In this document: in pieces, positions 44,356 through 51,632 of the stretch
Layout: each line of letters opens with the position of its first letter
Numbering within the stretch: position 1 is the first letter of the stretch
NCBI GenBank assembly: GCA_903909435.1
Contig: CAIVVT010000035.1
Location: 1 to 64,000, forward strand
Length of the DNA: 64,000 nt
Origin: an uncultured Acidobacteriia bacterium
GTDB lineage: Bacteria > Acidobacteriota > Terriglobia > Bryobacterales > Bryobacteraceae
Direction: 5' to 3'
Made by a program: the position numbers and the translations under genes
The notes under the pieces: model-generated
Seen by the model: the letters and a program-made list of their open reading frames with translations, nothing else
Told to the model about the DNA's origin: nothing
The model's database searches: none

Positions 44356-44763
44356 ATGATTAAGCCAGCCCAATTCGAGTTCCGGCTCGACCTGGCCAGC
44401 GGCGTTCCGGTCTACCGCCAGATCATCGACCAGGTCCTCCTGGCCGTGGCGACCGGTACGCTGCCGGGCGGGCGCCAATTGCCCACCGTGCGCCAGGTCG
44501 CCGTCGATCTGGCGATCAATCCAAACACTGTCTTGCGGGCTTACCGCGAGTTGGAGATCCGGGGCGCCATCTCGACCCAGCAAGGGATCGGCACTTTCGT
44601 CACCGCGCAGCGCGTGGAGGTAGACCAGGCGGAACGCGACCTGCGGCTCAGCCGGCTGGCAGCCGACTGCGCCTCACGCGCAGGCGCCGAGGGGTTCTCA
44701 GTCGTCGAATTGCTGGAACGGTTGAAAGAATTAGGTCCTGCAGAGGACCGGAGGAGTGAGTAG
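44356..44763 (+). CDS. GntR-family regulator, YtrA-like
   Basis: 135 residues. A complete winged helix (FEFRLDLASGVPVYRQIIDQVLLAVATG, LPGGRQLPTVRQVAVDLAINPNTVLRAYRELEIRGAI, QQGIGTFV) is followed by only a short helical tail (about 80-135) instead of a ligand-binding domain, which is the YtrA subfamily layout. The gene has no ribosome-binding site and its ATG lies about where transcription would begin, so the mRNA may be leaderless. It is divergent from the aldolase-shell unit and overlaps in transcription with the slipin gene 2 bp downstream; it may regulate either or both. Confidence 0.88.
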   Translation: MIKPAQFEFRLDLASGVPVYRQIIDQVLLAVATGTLPGGRQLPTVRQVAVDLAINPNTVLRAYRELEIRGAISTQQGIGTFVTAQRVEVDQAERDLRLSRLAADCASRAGAEGFSVVELLERLKELGPAEDRRSE

Positions 44764-44765
44764 TT

Positions 44766-45692
44766 ATGCAGTCACTTGGAGTCGCTTCGAACCTTGGCGG
44801 GAAGGTAACCAGGGTCCAGACGGTGAGCTCGATCGGGCTCACGTGCTTCCTTGTTTCTCTGGCGGCGGGCGTTGGGCTCACCGCCTGGTCTCAGAACCCG
44901 TGGCCCGTGATCTTGCTCGGCCTCGGCGGGGTCTATCTCTTGTTTTCAATCAAGGTGGCGTCCCAATGGGAGCGTGCCGCCGTGCTGCGACTGGGGGCGT
45001 ACCGCGGGCTGCGCGGCCCCGGGCTGTTCACCATCGTTCCCATCGTGGACACGGTGAGCGACTTCATCGACCAGCGCATCCGGGTGACGGAAGTGAAGGC
45101 GGAATCGACGCTGACTCGCGACGCCGTTCCGGTCTTCGTGGATGCGATCGTGTTCTGGGTGGTCTGGAACGCGGAGAAGTCGATTCTGGAGGTGCAGGAC
45201 TTCGGTCACGCGATTGGGATGAGCGCCCAGACGGCTCTGCGAGAGTCGATCGGCAGGCACATGCTGACCGACATGGTGACCGACCGCGAATCGCTTGGCA
45301 GGGAGTTGCAGAAGATCCTCGACCAGAAAACGAACCCGTGGGGCGTAACCGTGCAGTCGGTGGAGATCCGCGATGTCCAGATCCCGCAGGGACTCGAAGA
45401 CGCGATGTCGCGCGAGGCGCAGGCTCAACGGGAGCGTCATGCGCGTATCATTCTGAGCACTGCCGAAACGGAGATCAGCGAGAAGTTCGCCCAAGCCGCG
45501 GAGATGTACCGGGACAACCCGGTGGCGCTGCATCTGCGCGCCATGAACATGCTCTACGAAGCCATTAAGGAGAAGGGTTCCATGGTGATCGTGCCCTCCT
45601 CGGCCGTGGAGACGATGGGGCTCGGCGGGATGATGGGCATGGCTTCGATGGGCCGCCAAGTGATCTCACCGGACGCGCCGCCGCAACAGTGA
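44766..45692 (+). CDS. slipin/stomatin-like SPFH-domain membrane protein
   Basis: 308 residues. Two N-terminal membrane segments (SSIGLTCFLVSLAAGVGLTAW and WPVILLGLGGVYLLFSIKVA), then the SPFH/band 7 domain: QWERAAVLRLGAYRGLRGPGLFTIVPIVDTV, IDQRIRVTEV, DAVPVFVDAIVFWVVWNAEKS, WGVTVQSVEIRDVQIPQGLEDAMSREAQAQRERHA. A helical oligomerisation region and a Gly/Met-rich tail (GLGGMMGMASMG) follow. Slipins form membrane-associated oligomeric rings and are often paired with NfeD proteases; none is seen here. GGAGGAG within the end of the GntR gene is its ribosome-binding site. Operon: gntR-slipin-hydrolase. Confidence 0.9.
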   Translation: MQSLGVASNLGGKVTRVQTVSSIGLTCFLVSLAAGVGLTAWSQNPWPVILLGLGGVYLLFSIKVASQWERAAVLRLGAYRGLRGPGLFTIVPIVDTVSDFIDQRIRVTEVKAESTLTRDAVPVFVDAIVFWVVWNAEKSILEVQDFGHAIGMSAQTALRESIGRHMLTDMVTDRESLGRELQKILDQKTNPWGVTVQSVEIRDVQIPQGLEDAMSREAQAQRERHARIILSTAETEISEKFAQAAEMYRDNPVALHLRAMNMLYEAIKEKGSMVIVPSSAVETMGLGGMMGMASMGRQVISPDAPPQQ

Positions 45693-45714
45693 GCCAGGGA
45701 GAAGGAACCGGGTT

Positions 45715-47052
45715 ATGCGAGTTATCAGATGGGCTTCAACCCTGGTGGTGGCGGCTTGTGTCTTCGCCCAGACGGGCCGCGTACCAGCGCCCGCGCCCGA
45801 GGCGCGGGCGCGCGAGGCAGTAGGGTGGGTGCTGGCCGGCGAATACCAGAAGATCTTCGACGCCTCCACGCCCCAGATGAAGCAGGCGCTGCCGCCCGAA
45901 ACGTGGAAGACGAAGGTGGGCCCGATTACCGCCAGCCTCGGCAAACTGATCGAGTACGGCGAGCCCAAGAGTGAGCCTGTCACGGTCGGAACGGGCGTCC
46001 TGCTACCGGCGAAGTTCGCTGCCGGTGACTTCGAGTTCAACGTGATCGTGGACAACGCCGGCCTCATCGCGTCGTTCTTCATACGGCCCGGCACACCCAA
46101 GTCGGCCTACACGCATCCGGCCTACTCGAAGCCCGAGAGCTTCACCGAGCGCGAGGTCACCGTGGGGAGCGACGAGTGGAAGCTGCCTGGAACCCTGACG
46201 CTGCCCAAGGGCGGGATGAATCTAGCGGCGGTGGTGCTGGTCCACGGTAGCGGAGCTCACGACCGCGACGAGTCGATCTTCCCGAACAAGCCGTTCCGCG
46301 ACCTGGCGGAAGGGCTCGCCTCCCGGGGCATCGCCGTTTTGCGCTACGAAAAGCGCAATAAAGTGCATCAGGCCAAGTTGCTCACGCTGCCGCACTTCAC
46401 GCCACAGGAGGAAACGGTCGAAGACGCCGTGCGGGCAGTCGCCCTGCTCCAGACCGTTCCCGAGATCGATCCCAAGCGCATTTACGTACTCGGCCATAGC
46501 CTGGGCGGGTATCTGCTGCCGCAGATCCTGCAGCAGACGCCGCAAGTCGCGGGCGGTATCTCACTGGCCGGCTCGACGCGGCCGCTTGAGGACCTGATGG
46601 TCGAGCAGTACGAATACCTCGTCCCGCTGCAAAGCGCGGGCTCGGAGGAAGCACGGAAACAGGGCCAGAAAGCGCTGGCTGACGTCCACGCCGGAGCCGC
46701 CGCAGTGAAGGCTATGACTGCCGCCGACGAAAAGGGGGCGGTGATCATGAACATCCCGCGCAGCTACTGGCTGGCGTTGAAGGGCTACAACCCACCGGCA
46801 CTCGCAGCCACGCTCCGTTCGCGGCTGTGCATTCTGCAGGGTGAACGCGACTACCAGGTGACGATGACCGACTTTGGAAACTGGAAGTCGGCGCTCGGCA
46901 ACCGCAAGGACATCGTCCTGAAGAGTTACCCAGCCTTGAACCATCTGTTTGAAGAGGGCGTCGGGAAGAGCACGCCAGCGGAGTACTTCAAGGCGGGTCA
47001 CATTGCGGGAGAGGTGATCGAGGACATTGCCAACTGGACGCTGGCGCACTGA
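45715..47052 (+). CDS. secreted alpha/beta hydrolase with DUF3887-like N-terminal domain
   Basis: 445 residues with a signal peptide (MRVIRWASTLVVAACVFAQ). An N-terminal domain of about 100 residues (AREAVGWVLAGEYQKIFDASTPQMKQALP, GDFEFNVIVDNAGLIASFFIRPG) resembles DUF3887. An alpha/beta hydrolase follows: AAVVLVHGSGAHDRDES (oxyanion region), GHSLGG with the nucleophile Ser, ILQGERDYQV with the acid and ALNHLF with the His. Probably an esterase or peptidase-like hydrolase. It starts 22 bp after the slipin gene and is preceded by GAAGGA, so it is third in the operon. Confidence 0.85.
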   Translation: MRVIRWASTLVVAACVFAQTGRVPAPAPEARAREAVGWVLAGEYQKIFDASTPQMKQALPPETWKTKVGPITASLGKLIEYGEPKSEPVTVGTGVLLPAKFAAGDFEFNVIVDNAGLIASFFIRPGTPKSAYTHPAYSKPESFTEREVTVGSDEWKLPGTLTLPKGGMNLAAVVLVHGSGAHDRDESIFPNKPFRDLAEGLASRGIAVLRYEKRNKVHQAKLLTLPHFTPQEETVEDAVRAVALLQTVPEIDPKRIYVLGHSLGGYLLPQILQQTPQVAGGISLAGSTRPLEDLMVEQYEYLVPLQSAGSEEARKQGQKALADVHAGAAAVKAMTAADEKGAVIMNIPRSYWLALKGYNPPALAATLRSRLCILQGERDYQVTMTDFGNWKSALGNRKDIVLKSYPALNHLFEEGVGKSTPAEYFKAGHIAGEVIEDIANWTLAH

Positions 47053-47111
47053 ACTACCCCGCCAGAAGGCGAAGGTAGCCGGAGCAAGACTGGATACTGC
47101 GCGAGCGCAGC
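47053..47111. terminator. small hairpin between convergent genes
   Basis: CTGCGC-GA-GCGCAG at 47097-47110 lies between the hydrolase stop and the convergent flavin oxidoreductase stop. Weak evidence for a shared transcript end. Confidence 0.3.
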
Positions 47112-48578
47112 TCAGGCGACAACGGCTTCAGCCGACTCGATCCGCGGTGTGACGGCCACGGGCTGCAGCAGTTTCTCGATGACGCTCGCAGCACTGTAGA
47201 CCAAGCCCTCGTCGGGCAGGAACCGCGTCAGCCCGACGATGTCGTTGCCGGAGGTGACCAGCGCCCGTTCGATGTAGTCGCCGGGACGGTGCTGAGGCAG
47301 GCCGATGTTCGCCATCAGCGCGTTGCACAGGCACTTGCGGCCCTCTGTGTTCTCTTGCTTGCCGCCCTTGGCCACGTACGTTTTCACCGGTTCGGAAGCG
47401 CAGCGGTAGCCGAGTTTGCCGTCCGGAGTCTTGTAAACCGAGCGCAGATAGCCCAGGTCGCAGATGCGCTGACGCGCGGCGTACGTCTCGCTCTCGGAGA
47501 GCGAATCTGCAAGCACGGAAACCTTGAACGGGAAGTTCGTCGGGGATGCGGCAAGGTCGGTCACCACGCGCGCCCGGCCGTCCGAGACCTGCTGCAGCAA
47601 ATCGTACTTGATCCGCTCATCCAGCCCGGACTCGGTACAGTAGGCGAATGGCGTTCCGACCTGAACGCCGGCTGCCCCCTCGGCGAGAGCTTCGTTCACC
47701 ATTTCTGGCGTGCCGTAGCCGCCGGCGAGCCAGAATGGCACACCGAGTTCGCGCATCTTCGCAAGATCGACGCGATCGCGTTCTCCGTACACGGCTTCGC
47801 CTTGCTCATCGAGCACCAGCTTGCCGCGCGGAGGCGCGTTGTGGCCGCCTGCGGTCGGGCCTTCCACCACAAAGCCGTTAACGCGTCCGTCGGAGCGTTT
47901 CAACATCACCGTGGACAAAAGGTTGGAGGCGATGATGGCCAGGAAATCGGGGCGCTTGAGCGCCGGAAGCTCGCACTCCATGTAGTCGCGCGGATCGAAC
48001 CGCATGGTCGTGTCGTCGCCGTCCTGGGCGCCGTCAACTTCCAGCGGATAGGTTGCGGCCTCGTGCAGCGCCAGTTTGTCGAGCATACCGGGGATCTTGA
48101 GCGGTATGCCCGCCCCCATCAGCACGTAACTCACGCCCGCCAGCATCGCTCCGTACGCCGACGGCAGATGCGGCAGTTGGACCTTCTCCAGGTAGTTGAT
48201 CCCGACGGGGTTGTTATGACCCTCGCGAGCCAGCCAGACTTCCACGAAGTTGGCGATCAGGCACAGCTCCAGGATCTCCCGGGGGCCGTCCTTGACAATC
48301 AGTTTCAGGGTTTTATACGGAGCGTCCGGACTTTTGCCGCCGGGAATGTAAAGCCAGTTCCAAATACGCTCGGCCATGGCCGGAAACGGGAAGTGGTCGA
48401 AGGCCCGGCGCATATGGCCGCCCGGGTCGCCATTCTGCAGCCGTCGTGACAGTATCTGGTCGAGTGCGGTTCCGGAAACTACGCCCAGCTGTCCCGTCCT
48501 GGAGACGGCCTGAGCCAGCCGCCAGTCGGAAACGCCTGCGCCCATGCCGCCTTGGATAATCTTCGGATAGTTTCCCAT
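47112..48578 (-). CDS. nitronate monooxygenase-like FMN-dependent oxidoreductase
   Basis: 488 residues, cytoplasmic. The TIM barrel has IIQGGMGAGVSDWRLAQAVSRTGQLGVVSGT at the start, PVGINYLEKVQLPHLPSAYGAMLAGVSYVLMGAG, FVVEGPTAGGHNAPPRG and PFWLAGGYGTPEMVNEALAEGAAGVQVGTPFAY, which are FMN-binding blocks of the 2-nitropropane dioxygenase family. It is longer than typical members; the extra C-terminal part has Cys residues (RKCLCNAL). Its physiological substrate is unknown. Same strand as, but 111 bp away from, the PmoA-like gene. Confidence 0.85.
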   Translation of the reverse strand: MGNYPKIIQGGMGAGVSDWRLAQAVSRTGQLGVVSGTALDQILSRRLQNGDPGGHMRRAFDHFPFPAMAERIWNWLYIPGGKSPDAPYKTLKLIVKDGPREILELCLIANFVEVWLAREGHNNPVGINYLEKVQLPHLPSAYGAMLAGVSYVLMGAGIPLKIPGMLDKLALHEAATYPLEVDGAQDGDDTTMRFDPRDYMECELPALKRPDFLAIIASNLLSTVMLKRSDGRVNGFVVEGPTAGGHNAPPRGKLVLDEQGEAVYGERDRVDLAKMRELGVPFWLAGGYGTPEMVNEALAEGAAGVQVGTPFAYCTESGLDERIKYDLLQQVSDGRARVVTDLAASPTNFPFKVSVLADSLSESETYAARQRICDLGYLRSVYKTPDGKLGYRCASEPVKTYVAKGGKQENTEGRKCLCNALMANIGLPQHRPGDYIERALVTSGNDIVGLTRFLPDEGLVYSAASVIEKLLQPVAVTPRIESAEAVVA

Positions 48579-48689
48579 CTCGCGCCCATCCTCCCATGAT
48601 TGCGAGTTTGGGATTGTATGATCTTTGTAATAGCTGACCGTTCCGTACGTGCACGGACGGACGGGGTGGACTTGCCGCTGGATTCCCGA

Positions 48690-49634
48690 TTAGCGGGCAC
48701 TCCATTGCTTCCACTTGGCGGCGATGCCCGCCGAGGCAGTATCGCCCGGGTGAATCAGGACCAGATAGCGCAAGCGCAGGCTCTGGCCCGCCTCCACCGT
48801 CACGCTGCCGTTCTTTGATTTGTCCTCGGTGAAATCCCTTTCTCCAAAAGGGTTTGCGGCGAACAAACCGTAGTCACGGGCATGCCACCAGCCGGGGAAG
48901 TGCGGGTTGCCCGGATGGTCGAAGATGGCAATTCCAACCTTGTGCCCCTCCACCGTGCCGGCGTAATCCACCCAAGGCGAGCGCTTGCCCCAGACCAGTT
49001 TCATCCCACGCTGGCCCTCGGCATTGGTGGTCACGCCCGAGCCCTTCAGTTCGGTGAGTTCGTCGCGCAGGCGAATCGCGAAAAGACCCTCTTTCGAGTC
49101 GCCAAAGACGGTCTTGTCCGGGACGGCCAGTTTCACGTCGAAGTCGATACTGCGCACTTTGTCGTCTCCGGAGAAGGTCATCGTCCTGTCTTCGGTCACC
49201 ATGGCTTTGCCTGCCGGGTTCTGCCACTCGAGCAGCACACGCAATGTGCCGGATTTGGGGCCGCCCTTCATTTGGACGACCTGCTTCAGGACTATCAACC
49301 CCTGCTTACCCTTCAGTTGTTCCGGTTCGCTGGCCCAGAAATCGATCCCGTTCACGTCTCCGTGCGCCAGCCACAATCCGCGGTGGTGCGGGTGATCGTG
49401 GCTGTCCGGATCGGTCGCATCCATTGGAAACAGGCGGGTTAGCCGCACCCCGTCCGCTGTGAGCAGTGGGTGTAGGTAAGCCTTCGGCGCGCCCGCGCCG
49501 AAGTAGAGTGTGGTGAACGGCCGGCCGCCAACCTCAACCGCTATGGAATTGTCATGTTGGGTGAACCGGACTTGCGCGGGAAGCAGGATCGTTCCGGCAC
49601 ATAGCAGGGCAAACAACGACAAAGCGCGTTTCAT
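48690..49634 (-). CDS. PmoA-like (DUF6807) secreted protein
   Basis: 314 residues with a signal peptide (MKRALSLFALLCAGTILLPAQ). The mature part is the DUF6807 family, often named PmoA: PFTTLYFGAGAPKAYLHPLLTADGVRLTRLFP, DSHDHPHHRGLWLAHGDVNGIDFWA, GVTTNAEGQRGMKLVWGKRSPWVDYAG, HPGNPHFPGWWHARDYGLFAANPFG. The name is historical; there is no methane monooxygenase here. Conserved His clusters suggest metal or sugar binding, and homologues are common beside Gfo/Idh/MocA sugar genes. Function unknown. Confidence 0.82.
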   Translation of the reverse strand: MKRALSLFALLCAGTILLPAQVRFTQHDNSIAVEVGGRPFTTLYFGAGAPKAYLHPLLTADGVRLTRLFPMDATDPDSHDHPHHRGLWLAHGDVNGIDFWASEPEQLKGKQGLIVLKQVVQMKGGPKSGTLRVLLEWQNPAGKAMVTEDRTMTFSGDDKVRSIDFDVKLAVPDKTVFGDSKEGLFAIRLRDELTELKGSGVTTNAEGQRGMKLVWGKRSPWVDYAGTVEGHKVGIAIFDHPGNPHFPGWWHARDYGLFAANPFGERDFTEDKSKNGSVTVEAGQSLRLRYLVLIHPGDTASAGIAAKWKQWSAR

Positions 49635-49787
49635 GCCGTCCAGTTAATCACAACCGCCCGATAGATCGCACGATAGGTAGTTTTGGCGGGCCAGGCACCC
49701 CCTCGCATACCTTGTGATGGCTTGTAGGGGGTTCCGGCGGTTCGATATCATATCTGATGGAATCAATAGAGATAGGAGCGTGGCGAT

Positions 49788-50342
49788 ATGGGGCCCATTG
49801 GATGGCAGGAGACCGTCCTTATATTTATCGTGGCTCTCATGCTGTTCGGACCCAAAGAGCTGCCCAAAATCGGCAAGACCATCGCCAAGGCTTTGAACGA
49901 TTTTAAGCGTGCCAGTAACGAGTTGAAGGACACGTGGCAGCGGGAGCTGAATGACTTGGAGCGCGAGACCCAGGACATCCGCAACGAAATCACCAAGGAA
50001 ACGGATACGATTTCGCAAACCACCTCCAGCTACGGCGAGAGCTACTACAACCACGACACCGCTTACGACTACGGCGCTTACGGCTATCCCGCGACCACCA
50101 CGGATTCCACCGTTGACGGTACCGTGGCCGCACCGGCGGACACCGCGCAAATCACGGCTGGCGACGGTGGTTCCACCGGCGAAACTACCGTGTCCGACGG
50201 CAGTCTAGCCGCGGAGCCGGCCGGCGCGGACGCGGCGCCGGTGATTTCCGCCGCGCAGGGAACGGTCCCGACCCACCTCTCTCCAGCCGTACCACCGCAT
50301 GCCTCCGAGTCCGCGACCCGCGACGATGTGTCGTCCCTGTGA
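49788..50342 (+). CDS. tatA: Sec-independent translocase protein TatA/TatB type
   Basis: 184 residues. N-terminal membrane helix (TVLIFIVALMLFG), the hinge FGPKELPKIGKTI, then an amphipathic helix (AKALNDFKRASNELKDTWQRELNDLERETQDIR) and a long acidic, Ser/Thr/Ala/Tyr-rich tail. The first helix and hinge are diagnostic of TatA/TatB; this organism may use one protein for both roles. AGGAG precedes the ATG. It is followed 33 bp later by tatC. Several Tat substrates are encoded in this window. Confidence 0.9.
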   Translation: MGPIGWQETVLIFIVALMLFGPKELPKIGKTIAKALNDFKRASNELKDTWQRELNDLERETQDIRNEITKETDTISQTTSSYGESYYNHDTAYDYGAYGYPATTTDSTVDGTVAAPADTAQITAGDGGSTGETTVSDGSLAAEPAGADAAPVISAAQGTVPTHLSPAVPPHASESATRDDVSSL

Positions 50343-50375
50343 ATTTGATCCAGGGGCTTCCGGAATAGAGTAGCG

Positions 50376-51434
50376 ATGCCGTATCCAGACGATCCACAGG
50401 ACCCTCAAACTCCACCAGAGCCAGAAAAAGACGGACGTGAAGTCCCGGCCGAACCAGCCAACTCCGAGGCCGGCACTGCGGTTCAACGGGTGCCTCCCCC
50501 GCCTCCACCGCCTGTGGTCGCTCCTCCGCCCAAGAAGGAAGACGAGCCGGACGAAGACGAAGAGGGCATGGCCCGCATGAGCTTCCTCCAACACCTGGAG
50601 GAGCTGCGGACCCGCCTGATCCGGTCGGTGTTGGGACTGGTGGTAGCGTTTTTCGTCTGCATGGCGTTCATGAACCAGATGTGGGACTTCGTGCGCCAAC
50701 CTGCCATCGTGGCACTGAAGTCCTTGGGTTACCCACCCAATCTGGCCGCGTTGACGCCGATGGAAGGCATTTCCATCGTGTGGATGCGGGTTCCGCTGCT
50801 GGCCTCGCTGTTTCTGGCCTCGCCCTGGGTGTTGTATCAGGTCTGGGCCTTCATTTCCCCGGGACTGTATAAACGCGAACGGCGGTTTGCCGCACCCTTC
50901 ATCCTGACGACGGCGGGATTGTTCATCCTGGGCGGCACGTTCGCCTACTTCGTGGCGCTGCGCCTGGGGTTGTTCTTCCTGCTGAAGATCGGCAAGGAAG
51001 CCGGCATAACCCCGTATATCTCGGCCAGCGAGTACATGGATCTGTTCGTCAACGTGATCCTGGGCGTCGCGCTGATCTTCGAATTGCCGGTCCTGGTCTT
51101 CTTCCTGACGCTGCTCCGCATCGTCACGCCGAAGTTCCTGATGCAGCATTCGCGCTATGCCATTCTGGGCATCACGGTACTGGCCGCGATCGTCACGCCT
51201 ACGCCGGATGCAGTCAATATGACGCTGGTGGCCGCACCAATGATCGTGCTGTACTTCCTGGGTGTTTTCGCCAGCTTCCTGCTGGTGTTGCGCCGGGAAG
51301 GGAAGTCCTTCCCCTGGAATAAAGTGGCCAGGCCGGCGCTGATTGTGATTGCGGTACTGGCTGCGATCGTGGCCATTCTGATGTTCGGCTTCCACCTGCA
51401 CTGGGTAGCCAAGTGGCCGTTCCTGGTTAAGTAG
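50376..51434 (+). CDS. tatC: Sec-independent translocase protein TatC
   Basis: 352 residues. An N-terminal extension of about 65 residues is Pro/Glu/Asp-rich (including a run of prolines and DEPDEDEEG). The TatC core begins at MSFLQHLEELRTRLIRS, with ASPWVLYQVWAFISPGLYKRER, FELPVLVFFLTLLRIVT and ITPTPD-type loops. I count seven hydrophobic spans; canonical TatC has six, and the extra one is C-terminal (ALIVIAVLAAIVAILMFGF). TatC recognises twin-arginine signals in the inner membrane. A strong hairpin follows the stop at 51443. Confidence 0.94.
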   Translation: MPYPDDPQDPQTPPEPEKDGREVPAEPANSEAGTAVQRVPPPPPPPVVAPPPKKEDEPDEDEEGMARMSFLQHLEELRTRLIRSVLGLVVAFFVCMAFMNQMWDFVRQPAIVALKSLGYPPNLAALTPMEGISIVWMRVPLLASLFLASPWVLYQVWAFISPGLYKRERRFAAPFILTTAGLFILGGTFAYFVALRLGLFFLLKIGKEAGITPYISASEYMDLFVNVILGVALIFELPVLVFFLTLLRIVTPKFLMQHSRYAILGITVLAAIVTPTPDAVNMTLVAAPMIVLYFLGVFASFLLVLRREGKSFPWNKVARPALIVIAVLAAIVAILMFGFHLHWVAKWPFLVK

Positions 51435-51442
51435 ACCTTGTT

Positions 51443-51476
51443 GCATGACCGTTGGCGATCTAGCCGGCGGTCATGC
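51443..51476 (+). terminator. 14-bp-stem hairpin after tatC
   Basis: GCATGACCGTTGGC (51443-51456) pairs with GCCGGCGGTCATGC (51463-51476) including two wobble pairs, loop GATCTA. No T-tract, but stem strength and position nine bases after the tatC stop argue for a transcript end. Confidence 0.6.
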
Positions 51477-51632
51477 GTCCGGGATCTCCCGGCGTTCCAA
51501 GTCCCTGCAGAGCGAGCCATACGACACGTGCCGCCCGGTACGGAGTAGAATCAACCCAGCGGTGGACGCGCCGCATCGCCTGGTGGGTGAGGGAACGCGA
51601 CTGGCCGGGGCTCCGGCGGACTGACGGGAACC

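Noticed and set aside
47289-48449. 386-codon plus-strand frame
   Set aside because: Antisense to the flavin oxidoreductase; no motifs.
48690-49634. methane or ammonia monooxygenase subunit suggested by the PmoA label
   Set aside because: The protein is a soluble secreted DUF6807 protein without the membrane spans of a monooxygenase.
50205-51446. 413-codon minus-strand frame opposite tatC
   Set aside because: Gln/Arg/His-rich reverse image of a membrane protein gene.
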